Source of the DNA: an uncultured Pseudoxanthomonas sp.
GTDB lineage: Bacteria; Pseudomonadota; Gammaproteobacteria; Xanthomonadales; Xanthomonadaceae
Direction of reading: 5' to 3'
Assembly: GCA_946479745.1 (NCBI GenBank)
Contig: CAMLGZ010000020.1
Coordinates: forward strand, 11,510-75,509
DNA length: 64,000 nt
The notes under the pieces were generated by a model that did not search any database, had not been told where the DNA came from, and worked only from the letters and a program-made list of their open reading frames with translations. Numbering within the stretch: the first letter of the stretch is position 1; the number at the start of each line of letters is the position of its first letter. The position numbers and the translations under genes were made by a program. This document shows positions 18,719-29,807 of this stretch, piece after piece.

Positions 18719-18859
18719 TCAGGCGCTCAGGCGGGTGCGGCCCTTGGCACGGCGACGGGCCAGGATCTTGCGGCCATCGGCGGTCTTCATGCGGGCACGA
18801 AAGCCATGGTCGCGCTTGCGCTTGAGGTTGCTGGGTTGATAAGTGCGCTTGGTGGCCAT
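18719..18859 (-). CDS. rpmH: 50S ribosomal protein L34
   Basis: 46 residues: [20 protein letters not shown] at the N-terminus and [15 protein letters not shown] at the end, the standard L34 sequence. ATG 18859, TGA 18719-18721. First gene of the leftward rpmH-rnpA-yidC-mnmE cluster, divergent from dnaA. A small very basic protein of the large ribosomal subunit. Confidence 0.97.
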   Translation of the reverse strand: MATKRTYQPSNLKRKRDHGFRARMKTADGRKILARRRAKGRTRLSA

Positions 18860-18933
18860 GGGGCCCTCGGGCGGTTTGCGGTGGAAAGAACCGGTAATTC
18901 TATAGGGCCGCCCGCATGCTGGTCAACCATCCC

Positions 18934-19006
18934 GTAGGTCGGGGCTACGCCCCCCACACCCGCGAACCTGATTCCGCGCTCGTCAGGGGGCGTAGCCCCG
19001 ACCTAC
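18934..19006. repeat. GTAG-headed REP pair (GTCGGGG family) between rpmH and dnaA
   Basis: GTAGGTCGGGGCTACGCCCC at the left and the inverted copy ending CCCCGACCTAC at the right. It sits in the divergent rpmH/dnaA intergenic region, upstream of the dnaA start at 19169. Confidence 0.9.
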
Positions 19007-19168
19007 GGGATCGATATCCATTCAAATGTTTCGGCGTTCCTGAATGCGTTGGATAACCACGATGGTGCGCGCCGCCGCATGATAATGTGGCCGACTGTAT
19101 TTCACCCGCGTCGCGCGCCGTCCGACTGCCGCGTGCACGCCCTTTTGAAGAACCGATCGCCGCCCTCG

Positions 19169-20500
19169 ATGGATGCCTGGCCCCGCTGCCTCGAACGCCT
19201 GGAAGCCGAACTGCCGGCCGAAGATGTGCATACCTGGCTCAAACCACTGCAGGCCGAACAACGCCTGGACGCCATGGTGTTGTACGCGCCCAATGCCTTC
19301 ATCGTGGAGCAAGTGCGAGAGCGTTACTTGTTGCGTATCCAGGAGCTGCTGGGCCACTTCGCCGGCCACCGCGACGTGTCGGTGGAAATCGGATCGCGCG
19401 CGCGCATCGTCGACCCCGCGCAGTCGGCATCGTCTGCCGCCGCTGCGGCTGCGAATTTCGCTGCCACCGAGCCTTATGCCGGCAACCTGGATTCGCACTA
19501 CAGCTTCGACAATTTCGTCGAAGGCCGCAGCAATCAGCTAGGCCGCGCGGCCGCCTGGCAGGCCGCGCAGAAACCCGGCGACCGTTCGCACAACCCCCTG
19601 CTGTTGTACGGCGGCACCGGCCTGGGCAAGACCCATCTGATGTTCGCCGCCGGCAACGAACTGCGCCGGCAGAATCCGAATGCGCGCGTGCTGTATCTGC
19701 GCTCGGAACAGTTCTTCAGCGCCATGACCAAGGCGCTGATCGAAAAATCGATGGACCAGTTCAAGCGCCGCTTCCAGCAAGTGGATGCGCTGCTGATCGA
19801 CGACATCCAGTTTTTCGCCGGCAAGGATCGCACCCAGGAAGAGTTCTTCCACACCTTCAATGCGCTGTTCGACGGCCGCCAGCAGATCATCCTGACCTGC
19901 GACCGTTATCCGCGCGAAGTGGAAGGCCTGGAGCCGCGGTTGAAGTCTCGTCTGGCTTGGGGGCTGTCGGTAGCCATCGAGCCGCCCGATTTCGAGACCC
20001 GCGCGGCCATCGTGCTGGCCAAGGCGCGAGAGCGCGGCGCGCAGATTCCAGACGATGTCGCCTTCCTGCTGGCCAAGAAGATGCGCTCCAACGTGCGCGA
20101 CCTGGAAGGCGCCTTGAACACCCTGACCGCCCGCGCCAACTTCACCGGCCGCGCCATCACCACCGAATTCGCCCAGGAAACGCTGCGCGATCTGCTGCGC
20201 GCGCAACAGCAGGCCATCAGCATCCCCAACATACAGAAGACCGTGGCAGACTATTACGGTCTGCAGATCAAGGATTTGCTGTCCAAGCGACGCACGCGCT
20301 CACTGGCGCGCCCGCGACAGGTGGCGATGGCCTTGGCCAAGGAACTGACCGAGCACAGCCTGCCGGAAATCGGCGATGCCTTCGCCGGTCGCGACCACAC
20401 CACCGTTCTGCATGCCTGCCGGCAGATCCGCAACCTGATGGAAACCGACGGCAAGCTGCACGAGGACTGGGACAAACTGATCCGTAAGCTCAGTGAGTAA
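19169..20500 (+). CDS. dnaA: Chromosomal replication initiator DnaA
   Basis: 443 residues. ATG 19169 gives [20 protein letters not shown], the xanthomonad DnaA N-terminus; in-frame codons upstream are not conserved in type. Domain I is about 1-85 and a short Ala-rich domain II linker runs to about 105 ([14 protein letters not shown]). The AAA+ domain III carries Walker [10 protein letters not shown], Walker [10 protein letters not shown] and sensor 1 [10 protein letters not shown]. The domain IV DNA-binding signature [14 protein letters not shown] lies near the end. Binds DnaA boxes and opens oriC. Two boxes lie just after the gene. Confidence 0.98.
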   Translation: MDAWPRCLERLEAELPAEDVHTWLKPLQAEQRLDAMVLYAPNAFIVEQVRERYLLRIQELLGHFAGHRDVSVEIGSRARIVDPAQSASSAAAAAANFAATEPYAGNLDSHYSFDNFVEGRSNQLGRAAAWQAAQKPGDRSHNPLLLYGGTGLGKTHLMFAAGNELRRQNPNARVLYLRSEQFFSAMTKALIEKSMDQFKRRFQQVDALLIDDIQFFAGKDRTQEEFFHTFNALFDGRQQIILTCDRYPREVEGLEPRLKSRLAWGLSVAIEPPDFETRAAIVLAKARERGAQIPDDVAFLLAKKMRSNVRDLEGALNTLTARANFTGRAITTEFAQETLRDLLRAQQQAISIPNIQKTVADYYGLQIKDLLSKRRTRSLARPRQVAMALAKELTEHSLPEIGDAFAGRDHTTVLHACRQIRNLMETDGKLHEDWDKLIRKLSE

Positions 20501-20724
20501 CCAGCCCCAGGCTTTGTGGATAAGTTGGGGATGAAAATCGCCTCCAAACTTATCCACAAGTTGCACCAGAGATACAAGGTTCTTGATACACGGTTTGGCG
20601 TTACCGAAAAACGAATATAATTCAAAGGGTTGCGTGGCTTCTCCACCGAAATCGGCGAAACCATCACCACCAGTTTTTGATTTAATACTCTTTCAAGATC
20701 CAGTGCATAAGGGGCCAGCACCAC
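20501..20724. other. Probable oriC: dnaA-dnaN intergenic region with DnaA boxes
   Basis: Two perfect DnaA boxes in opposite orientation: TGTGGATAA at 20515-20523 and TTATCCACA at 20550-20558. AT-rich stretches follow (ACGAATATAATTC near 20620 and TTTTTGATTTAATACTC near 20680), suitable as unwinding elements. Location between dnaA and dnaN and the divergence of rpmH/dnaA transcription support origin function. Only two strong boxes are obvious, and weaker ones were not scored. The region must also hold the dnaN promoter. Confidence 0.75.
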
Positions 20725-21825
20725 ATGCGTTTCAGTCTGCAACGCGAAGCATTCCTGAAGCCGTTGGCGCAAGTCGTCAACGTGGTCGAACGTCGGCAGA
20801 CTTTGCCGGTCCTGGCCAACTTCCTTGTCCAAGTGCAGGGCGGGCAACTCTCGCTGACCGGTACCGACCTGGAAGTGGAGATGATCGCGCGCAGCGCGGT
20901 CGACGACGCCCAGGATGGTGAAACCACCATTCCGGCACGCAAGCTGTTCGAGATCATTCGGGCCCTGCCCGACGGCAGCAAGATCACCGTCAGCCAGACC
21001 GGCGACAAGGTCACGGTCTCGGCCGGCCGCAGCCGCTTCACTCTGGCGACCCTGCCGGCCAACGACTTTCCTTCGGTCGACGAAGTCGAAGCCACCGAGA
21101 GGGTTAACGTGCCGGAGGCCGCGCTGAAGGAACTGATCGAGCGCACCGCTTTCGCTATGGCCCAGCAGGACGTGCGCTACTACCTCAACGGCCTGCTGTT
21201 CGACCTGGGCGACAAGTTGCTGCGCTGCGTGGCCACCGACGGCCACCGCCTGGCGTTGTGCGAAACGCCGCTGGAAGGCGCCGCTGGCGCCAAGCGCCAG
21301 ATCATCGTGCCGCGCAAAGGCGTGACCGAACTGCAGCGCCTGCTGGAAAACGGCGACCGCGAGCTGGAACTGGAAATCGGCCGCAGCCACATCCGCGTCA
21401 AGCGCGACGATGTGACCTTCACTTCCAAGCTGATCGACGGCCGTTTCCCCGACTACGCCGCGGTGATTCCGATTGGCGCCGACCGCGAGGTCAAGCTGGA
21501 CCGCGAGGTTCTGCGCGCGGCTCTGCAACGTGCGGCAATTCTGTCCAACGAGAAGTACCGCGGCGTCCGCGTCGAGGTTTCTCCGGGCCAGTTGAAGATC
21601 AGCGCCCACAACCCCGAGCAGGAAGAAGCGCAGGAAGAGATCGAGGCCGACACCAAGGTCAGTGATCTGGCCATAGGTTTCAACGTCAATTACCTGCTCG
21701 ATGCCCTCTCCGCCTTGCGCGACGAACACATCATCATCCAGTTGCGGGATGCCAACTCCTCGGCCCTGGTGCGTGAAGCCAGCAGCGAGAAGTCCCGGCA
21801 TGTGGTGATGCCGCTGCGCCTGTGA
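20725..21825 (+). CDS. dnaN: DNA polymerase III beta sliding clamp
   Basis: 366 residues, the standard clamp length, with three repeated clamp domains. N-terminal MRFSLQREAFLKPLAQVVNV, then RRQTLPVLANFLVQ, RYYLNGLLFD, the RRHRLAL-type motif ATDGHRLALCET, and the C-terminal VVMPLRL. Encircles DNA as a dimer and tethers polymerase and repair proteins. Downstream of oriC. A parS-like palindrome starts nine bases after its stop codon. Confidence 0.98.
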   Translation: MRFSLQREAFLKPLAQVVNVVERRQTLPVLANFLVQVQGGQLSLTGTDLEVEMIARSAVDDAQDGETTIPARKLFEIIRALPDGSKITVSQTGDKVTVSAGRSRFTLATLPANDFPSVDEVEATERVNVPEAALKELIERTAFAMAQQDVRYYLNGLLFDLGDKLLRCVATDGHRLALCETPLEGAAGAKRQIIVPRKGVTELQRLLENGDRELELEIGRSHIRVKRDDVTFTSKLIDGRFPDYAAVIPIGADREVKLDREVLRAALQRAAILSNEKYRGVRVEVSPGQLKISAHNPEQEEAQEEIEADTKVSDLAIGFNVNYLLDALSALRDEHIIIQLRDANSSALVREASSEKSRHVVMPLRL

Positions 21826-21834
21826 TTCCACCTT

Positions 21835-21850
21835 TGTTTCACGTGGAACG
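21835..21850. promoter_or_regulatory. parS-like site 1 (ParB binding), dnaN-recF intergenic
   Basis: TGTTTCACGTGGAACG, a 16-base near-palindrome that fits the parS core TTCACGTGGAA. Two further copies lie in recF within 1.4 kb. Such sites load ParB for chromosome segregation and cluster near oriC. Confidence 0.85.
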
Positions 21851-21917
21851 TCCTCAACGCCCGGAACTCTCCGGGCGTTCTGGTTTTGTGGGTGCCCTTT
21901 TCGCCTGGCCATTTCTC

Positions 21918-22123
21918 GTAGGTCGGGGCCAGTCCCTGACGCTTGCCAGTCCTTCGTTCCGGGTGTCGGGCGCTCTGGGTTATGCCGTCTCCTTCAAGGG
22001 GAGGAGCCTGCCCCGTACTCGATACGGGGTTGGGTGGGGATGGTGTCGCTCGTGATCTGGATTTGCTTGATCGGGCGGGAACACCATCCTCATCCCGGCC
22101 TTCCCCTTGAAGGGGAAGGAGAC
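21918..22123. repeat. Repeat-filled dnaN-recF intergenic region
   Basis: A lone degenerate GTAG-REP arm (GTAGGTCGGGGCCAGTCCCT) at 21918-21940 is followed by an inverted pair GTCTCCTTCAAGGGGA (from 21987) and TCCCCTTGAAGGGGAAGGAG (to 22123). The latter ends just before the recF start and may supply part of its Shine-Dalgarno (GGGGAAGGAG). Confidence 0.7.
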
Positions 22124-22128
22124 AAGCC

Positions 22129-23214
22129 ATGCGCGTAACCCGCCTGGATCTGCGCAACTTACGCCGCTTCGAGAGTGTGGCGATAGAGCCCGCCGCTGGG
22201 CTCAATCTGATTACCGGCGACAACGGCGCCGGTAAGACCAGCTTGCTGGAAGCCCTGCACCTGATGGCCTACGGGCGGAGTTTCCGCGGGCGGGTGCGGG
22301 ACGGGCTGGTCCGGACGGGTTCCGAGGCGGTCGAAGTCTTCGTGGAGTGGCGGGAGGGTCCGGACGCCCGGCATCGCCGTGCCGGACTGCGCCACACCGG
22401 CCAGACATGGGTGGGGCGCCTGGATGGCGAGAGTGTGGCGCAGTTGGGCGAGCTCTGTGCCGCGCTGGCGGTGGTCAGCTTCGAACCTGGCAGCCATGCC
22501 CTGGTCACGGGCGGCGGTGAACCCCGCCGTCGGTTCGTGGATTGGGGCTTGTTCCACGTGGAACCTGATTTTCTGCCGCTCTGGCGCCGGTATGCCCGTG
22601 CCCTGAAACAGCGCAACGCGCTGCTGAAGTCGGGCGCGGGCGGGCAGCAGCTGGACGCCTGGGATCACGAGCTGGCTGAGGCTGGGGAGCCCCTCACCCG
22701 CCATCGGCGGCAGTATTTGGAGCAGCTGCAGCTTCGCCTGTCCGCGGTCGCCGCGGACCTGGTGCCAGCGCTGGGCGCCAGTAACCTCGAATTCCAGCCA
22801 GGCTGGCGCAGTGGCGAACTGTCGTTGGCCGACGCCCTGCTGCTGGCGCGTGATCGCGACCGGAACCAGGGCTACACCTCGGTCGGCCCGCACCGCGCCG
22901 ACTGGCGGATCGACTACGCAAGCCATCCCAACCGCGAAGCGCTATCGCGGGGCCAGGCCAAACTTTCGGCCCTGTCTGCCCTGCTCGCACAAGCCGAGGA
23001 TTACGCCCAGCGGCGCGGGGAATGGCCTATTGTCGCCCTCGACGATCTTTCCTCCGAGTTGGACCGCAAACACCAGCAACGGGTACTACAGCGGCTGCTG
23101 GCCAGTGGCGCGCAGATATTCATTACCGGCACCGAAGCCCCTGCCGCCCTGGAAAGCCTTGAAGCTGCGCCAGTGGTGTTCCACGTGGAACAAGGCCAAA
23201 TCCTGAGCGCGTAG
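22129..23214 (+). CDS. recF: DNA replication and repair protein RecF
   Basis: 361 residues. SMC-like ATPase: Walker A GDNGAGKTS near residue 31, the signature region EALSRGQAKLSALSALL and Walker B WPIVALDDLSSELD. Acts with RecOR at single-strand gaps to load RecA. Two parS-like palindromes are embedded in its reading frame and encode FHVE twice (about residues 142-145 and 351-354). Its TAG stop is supplied by the GTAG head of the downstream REP (23211-23280). The start MRVTRLDLRNLRRFE matches the family. Confidence 0.96.
   Translation: MRVTRLDLRNLRRFESVAIEPAAGLNLITGDNGAGKTSLLEALHLMAYGRSFRGRVRDGLVRTGSEAVEVFVEWREGPDARHRRAGLRHTGQTWVGRLDGESVAQLGELCAALAVVSFEPGSHALVTGGGEPRRRFVDWGLFHVEPDFLPLWRRYARALKQRNALLKSGAGGQQLDAWDHELAEAGEPLTRHRRQYLEQLQLRLSAVAADLVPALGASNLEFQPGWRSGELSLADALLLARDRDRNQGYTSVGPHRADWRIDYASHPNREALSRGQAKLSALSALLAQAEDYAQRRGEWPIVALDDLSSELDRKHQQRVLQRLLASGAQIFITGTEAPAALESLEAAPVVFHVEQGQILSA
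22550..22565. promoter_or_regulatory. parS-like site 2, inside recF
   Basis: TGTTCCACGTGGAACC, 15 of 16 bases palindromic. It encodes the RecF residues LFHVEP in frame. Confidence 0.88.
23177..23192. promoter_or_regulatory. parS-like site 3, inside recF 3' end
   Basis: TGTTCCACGTGGAACA, a perfect 16-base palindrome identical in form to parS sites of pseudomonads. It encodes VFHVEQ close to the RecF C-terminus. Confidence 0.92.
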
Positions 23215-23280
23215 GTCGGGGCCACGCCCCCGACGCATGGAACCACCTCCACGAGCGTCGGGGACGTAGCCCCGACCTAC
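23211..23280. repeat. GTAG-headed REP pair (GTCGGGG family) overlapping the recF stop
   Basis: Two inverted hairpins around a short centre. Bases 23212-23214 of the left GTAG head are the recF stop codon. Confidence 0.9.
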
Positions 23281-23334
23281 GCGCACCGATGGTTTGACGT
23301 GCGCGGTAAAGGGGCTCCAACTCTGTTGAAATGC

Positions 23335-23340
23335 TATAAT
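23335..23340 (+). promoter_or_regulatory. Candidate -10 box of gyrB
   Basis: A perfect TATAAT about 94 bases before the gyrB start, in the recF-gyrB gap. No convincing -35 hexamer at 16-18 bases was found, so this rests on the -10 alone. Confidence 0.5.
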
Positions 23341-23364
23341 TCGTGCCTCACTCCCTATAGCTAA

Positions 23365-25878
<2,514 letters not shown>

Positions 25879-25897
25879 GGCGAGCGGGGATCTGGCG

Positions 25898-26722
25898 GTG
25901 CAGTCGCACGACGCGTTGCGGCCGCAACCGCAAGCCGTGCGTCCGATCGCCCGGTTTTTCCCGGCCCTGGGGATGTTCTCCCTGGATCTGGTTATCGCCG
26001 TCGGCGCACTGCTGGTGCTTTCCGTCGCCAGCGGGGCTGTCTGGGCCGCGTTCAAGGGCGTGCAGATCGTTATGCAAGGTGGCGCCACCGATCCGGCCAG
26101 CGTGATGCGGATGCTGGGGAATCCCGGCGCCATCGCCATGATCTGGATGACTCTGGTCAGTACGGGCGGGGCGGCGTTGCTGGTGTATTGGTGGCGGCGC
26201 CGGGCCACACGCGAGGAGCGGGCGGTCTCCAGTCAGGCCGCCGGACGCATTGGTACCTGGGGCTGGATGGTTGTGGTCGCCGCGGCCACCTTCATGGTCA
26301 GTTCGGCGCTGAGCTTCCTTGGCCAGCATTTCGGCATCAAGCCGCAACCGACCAACCTGGCGGTGATCGAGGCCGCTTTCGCCGCAAGCCCGGTCTTCAT
26401 GCTGCTGTTCGGGGTATTGCTTGCGCCGGCTTACGAAGAACTGCTGTTTCGCAGAGTGCTGTTCGGCAGATTGTGGGCGTCCGGACGTCCTTGGCTGGGC
26501 GTAGCGCTTAGCAGTGCTGTCTTTGCATTCATGCATGAAATCCCCGGCACCACGGGCAACAGCTGGCAGGCGACAGGCGTGCTGTGGCTGACCTATGCGT
26601 TCATGGGCGCGGCCTTCGCGTTCGTCTACTGGCGCACGCGCACGTTGTGGGCTGCGATCGGAGCCCACGCGCTGAACAATGCCATAGCGCTGGCGCTGTT
26701 GAACCTGTCCACGGGCAGCTAA
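25898..26722 (+). CDS. CPBP-family intramembrane glutamic endopeptidase
   Basis: 274 residues, starting at GTG 25898 with GGGGA upstream, 19 bases after gyrB. Several membrane helices (LDLVIAVGALLVLSVASGAV, WMVVVAAATFMVSSAL, SPVFMLLFGVLLAPAY, WLTYAFMGAAFAFVYW). The CPBP/abortive-infection family motifs are all present: YEELLFRRVLFGRL (EExxxR), FAFMHE (FxxxH) and HALNNAIALALLN (HxxxN). Integral membrane protease of the RCE1 type. The natural substrate is unknown. The family includes CAAX processing and bacteriocin immunity proteins. Confidence 0.88.
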   Translation: MQSHDALRPQPQAVRPIARFFPALGMFSLDLVIAVGALLVLSVASGAVWAAFKGVQIVMQGGATDPASVMRMLGNPGAIAMIWMTLVSTGGAALLVYWWRRRATREERAVSSQAAGRIGTWGWMVVVAAATFMVSSALSFLGQHFGIKPQPTNLAVIEAAFAASPVFMLLFGVLLAPAYEELLFRRVLFGRLWASGRPWLGVALSSAVFAFMHEIPGTTGNSWQATGVLWLTYAFMGAAFAFVYWRTRTLWAAIGAHALNNAIALALLNLSTGS

Positions 26723-26789
26723 AGCCCGCGGTTTGACGAAAAGTTAAGACCCCACTCGCCACACTCTGCACTCACAGGAGGGGCGTTGG

Positions 26790-27581
26790 ATGAAGCATTG
26801 GATACTCTCGGCGGCGATCATCGCCGCGTTGACGGCTTGCGCCACCACAACGTCCTCCACGGGTCGCAGGCAGTACGTGGGCGGCGTTTCGGAACAGCAA
26901 CTCAACCAGCTGGGAGCGCAGGCTTTCGTCGAGGCGAAAAGCAAGGGTCCCCTGAGCAACGATGCCAAGCAGAACGCGTATGTGCGTTGTGTAGTCAACG
27001 CATTGGTCCGGCAACTGCCGCCGCAGAGGCAGGGCGTCACTTGGGAGACGGCTTTGTTCGCCAATAGCGAACCCAACGCCTTCGCGCTTCCCGGCGGCAA
27101 GGTGGGCGTGAATACCGGCATTTTCAGTGTGGCCAAGAACCAGGACCAGCTGGCGGCGGTGCTGGCGCACGAGATCGGCCACGTGGTCGAGCGACATCAC
27201 GACGAACGCATCACCCGGCAGATGGGCGCCTCCAGCGCCGTACAGGTGCTCGGCGCCCTCGCTGGCGATTACGGCAGTCTGGCGAGCCAGGGTGGCAGTC
27301 TGCTGGCTCAAACCGGTTTTCTGCTGCCGGGTTCGCGCGTGCAGGAAACAGAGGCCGATGTCGTGGGGCAGCGTTTGATGGCCGAAGCCGGGTTCGATCC
27401 CGCCCAGGCCGTCAATCTGTGGCAGAACATGATCTCCGCAGGCGGCGGCCGCCCGCCTGAATGGCTCTCTACCCACCCCAATCCGCAGTCACGCATTCAG
27501 GAGCTGCGTAACCGCGCCGGAACCCTGACGCCCGCCTACCAACAGGCGCGGGCTTCCGGGCGCGTTCCCAAGTGCGGGTGA
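26790..27581 (+). CDS. M48-family metalloprotease lipoprotein (LoiP/BepA-like)
   Basis: 263 residues. Signal with lipobox LTAC in IIAALTACATTT (Cys near residue 17), so it is likely a periplasm-facing lipoprotein. Zinc motif LAHEIGHVVERHHDERI near residue 127 and the third ligand in ETEADVVGQRLM. ANSEPNAFALPGGKVGVNTG is the usual M48 beta segment. THPNPQSRIQELRN is the conserved C-terminal motif. It lacks the TPR tail of BepA, so it is closer to LoiP-type quality-control proteases. Good SD CAGGAGG. Could share transcription with the following TPR gene. Confidence 0.9.
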   Translation: MKHWILSAAIIAALTACATTTSSTGRRQYVGGVSEQQLNQLGAQAFVEAKSKGPLSNDAKQNAYVRCVVNALVRQLPPQRQGVTWETALFANSEPNAFALPGGKVGVNTGIFSVAKNQDQLAAVLAHEIGHVVERHHDERITRQMGASSAVQVLGALAGDYGSLASQGGSLLAQTGFLLPGSRVQETEADVVGQRLMAEAGFDPAQAVNLWQNMISAGGGRPPEWLSTHPNPQSRIQELRNRAGTLTPAYQQARASGRVPKCG

Positions 27582-27712
27582 TGCGGATTTGCTGCGCCGC
27601 ACCACACCCAACCCTGTTTCCGAGCCATAGCCGTTTCTGGTAGCGTTGCCGCCCCCGTGCCCGGGCCGGCGGCGTTCCACCCGGTCTTCGCAGTCCCCAA
27701 GAGGTGATCCCC

Positions 27713-28885
27713 ATGTTGTTCCGCAATTGCAAACAAGCTTTGCTTTCCCTGGCCATCGTCAGCCTGCTGGGTACGGCCGCCGTCAGCGTCGACGCGCAGA
27801 CGCGCGAGCGCTCGGAGCGCAGCAGCAAGAAGCAGGAAAACCTGTACCCCAACGCCACCCGCGAAGAGCCCAAGGCCAAAGGTGCGCCCAAGCTGCAAAG
27901 CAAGCTGCAGAAGCTGATCGACATCTACAACAAGGACGACTACGCCGCTACCCGGGCCCAAGCCGACGAGCTGCTGGCCAACCCGGCAGCTACCGATTAC
28001 GACAAGGCGGTCGCCGCCCAGCTCGCGTCCCAAGCCGCCTACAACCTGGACGACATGCCGGCCACCATTGCCTACTTGAAGCAGGCGGTGCAGTTGAACG
28101 CGCTGGACAACAACAGCCATTACCAGCTGCTGTACATGCTGGCCGGCCTTCAGCTGCAAGAAGACCAGTTGGCCGACGGCATCGCCACGCTCGACCGCTA
28201 CTTCGCCGAAACCAAGTCGCAAAAGCCCGAAGAGCTGGCGTTGAAGGGCCAGGCTCTGTACCAGCAGGAAAAGTACGCCGAAGCCATTCCGGTGCTGAAG
28301 CAGGCCATCGAATCTTCGCCCGAGCCCAAGGACAACTGGCAGCAGCTACTGATGGCGTCCTATGCCGAAGCCGGCCAGGCAGGCGAGGCCACGCAGATGG
28401 CGGAGAAGATCGCCGCCAAGTCGCCCGGCGACAAGAAGGCGCAGATGAACCTGGCCAGCGTGTATCTGCAGGCCGACAAATACGACCAGGCCGCGGCCAT
28501 CCTGGAAAAGCTGCGTAACTCGGGCCAGATGACGGACGAGAAGGAATACCGCCAGCTTTACACCACCTACGCCAACATGGACGGGAAGGAAAAGGAAGTC
28601 ATCGCCGTGATCAACGACGGCATGCAGAAAGGCGTGCTCAAACCCGACCAGCAGACCTACCTGGCACTGGCGCAGTCCTATTACTACTCCGACCAGATCG
28701 CGCCGGCGATCGAGGCCTGGCAGAAGGCTGCGCCGCTGTCAAAGGACGGTGAAACCTATCTGAACCTGGCCAAGGTACTGTGGCAGGAAGACCGTATTCC
28801 CGAAGCCAAGCAAGCGGCCAAGTCGGCACTGGAAAAAGGCGTTAAAAAACCCGAAGAAGCAAAGAAAATCATCGCTTTGCCCTGA
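27713..28885 (+). CDS. Exported tetratricopeptide-repeat protein upstream of tonB
   Basis: 390 residues from ATG 27713 (AGAGGTGAT upstream). A GTG three codons earlier is less well spaced. Signal peptide MLFRNCKQALLSLAIVSLLG ending near DAQ. The remainder is a run of TPR-like helical pairs (ALKGQALYQQEKYAEAIPVL; LNLASVYLQADKYDQAAAIL; YLNLAKVLWQEDRIPEAKQA). It is predicted to be periplasmic. Position directly before tonB-exbB-exbD suggests it may scaffold or modulate the TonB system, as TPR protein TtpC does in Vibrio, but it is not a clear TtpC homologue. Treat this role as inference. Confidence 0.8.
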   Translation: MLFRNCKQALLSLAIVSLLGTAAVSVDAQTRERSERSSKKQENLYPNATREEPKAKGAPKLQSKLQKLIDIYNKDDYAATRAQADELLANPAATDYDKAVAAQLASQAAYNLDDMPATIAYLKQAVQLNALDNNSHYQLLYMLAGLQLQEDQLADGIATLDRYFAETKSQKPEELALKGQALYQQEKYAEAIPVLKQAIESSPEPKDNWQQLLMASYAEAGQAGEATQMAEKIAAKSPGDKKAQMNLASVYLQADKYDQAAAILEKLRNSGQMTDEKEYRQLYTTYANMDGKEKEVIAVINDGMQKGVLKPDQQTYLALAQSYYYSDQIAPAIEAWQKAAPLSKDGETYLNLAKVLWQEDRIPEAKQAAKSALEKGVKKPEEAKKIIALP

Positions 28886-29042
28886 TGGTGAGATCCGGAA
28901 AATAGAGCTCCGGCACCCTGAAAAGATGGTACAGGCGTGGAAGATTGGTATAAGCTCGACACCCCCGCGCCGGAAACGGTTGCGGGTCCCCAAAATTTTG
29001 ATGGCGCCGCTCCGTCGGCCCAAGAACTGAGCTCACTGGCGC

Positions 29043-29711
29043 ATGGCTGAACAACTGGTCATTAACAACAGGTACCGGGACGAAGAGCAACCAGGCTTGA
29101 ACTGGTCGCGAATCATCGGTATCGCTTTCGTCATCGCGCTGCACGTAGCCGCATTCCTGTTGCTGCTGATTCCGGCCGTTGCTCCCCCCGGGGAAAAAGA
29201 GCAGGAGCAGAAGACGATCGTAACCATCGTCGATGCGCCGCCTCCGCCACCCCCGCCGCCGCCGCCGCCGCCGCCGGACGAAACTCCGCCGCCGCCGATC
29301 AAGAACCTGGCGCCGCCCACCACCACCCCGTTGCCGCCGCCGCCCGAAGCGCCGCCGATCGACGTGGCCGAGCCGCGCCCGACCGATACTTTCGTACCGC
29401 CGTCGCCGCCCGCGCCGCCCGCCCCGGTGCAGAGCATCGGCGCCAGCGTGGACATTTCGTCCAAGAACATGAATCCGCCCAAATACCCGCCGGCCGCCGC
29501 CCGCGCCGGTATCCAGGGAACGGTGATCCTGATCATCGACGTCGATGCCAGCGGCAACGTCACCAATGTGTCCGTCGAAAAATCCAGCCGTAACCGCGAT
29601 CTGGACCGTGCCGCCATGGATGCTGCGCGTAAATGGCGTTTCAACCCCGGCAAACAGGGGGCCCAGAGCGTCGCCGGCCGCGTACGCGTGCCTGTTGACT
29701 TCAAGATGTAA
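29043..29711 (+). CDS. tonB: Energy transducer TonB
   Basis: 222 residues. Short cytoplasmic N-terminus, one inner-membrane helix (IIGIAFVIALHVAAFLLLLI, about 24-43) containing the conserved His of TonB. A strongly proline-rich periplasmic spacer (about 64-130, including a run of 13 prolines) leads to the C-terminal domain: YPPAAARAGIQGTVILIIDV and AAMDAARKWRFNPGKQ. Couples proton motive force from ExbB/ExbD to outer-membrane receptors. Two such receptors lie at 45778-47904 and 50499-52781. First gene of tonB-exbB-exbD1-exbD2(-exbD3). A 157-base gap separates it from the TPR gene. Confidence 0.96.
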   Translation: MAEQLVINNRYRDEEQPGLNWSRIIGIAFVIALHVAAFLLLLIPAVAPPGEKEQEQKTIVTIVDAPPPPPPPPPPPPPDETPPPPIKNLAPPTTTPLPPPPEAPPIDVAEPRPTDTFVPPSPPAPPAPVQSIGASVDISSKNMNPPKYPPAAARAGIQGTVILIIDVDASGNVTNVSVEKSSRNRDLDRAAMDAARKWRFNPGKQGAQSVAGRVRVPVDFKM

Positions 29712-29807
29712 AGCGCGGACAAGTTTCAAGCCGCACTAGCCACATACACACCGCTGCAACCCCTAAACCCGCATCATTCTCATCATCACAAATAAAAGGT
29801 AAGCGTC

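Noticed and set aside
20254..21912. 552-codon frame antisense to dnaN
   Set aside because: Shadow of dnaN; no family features.
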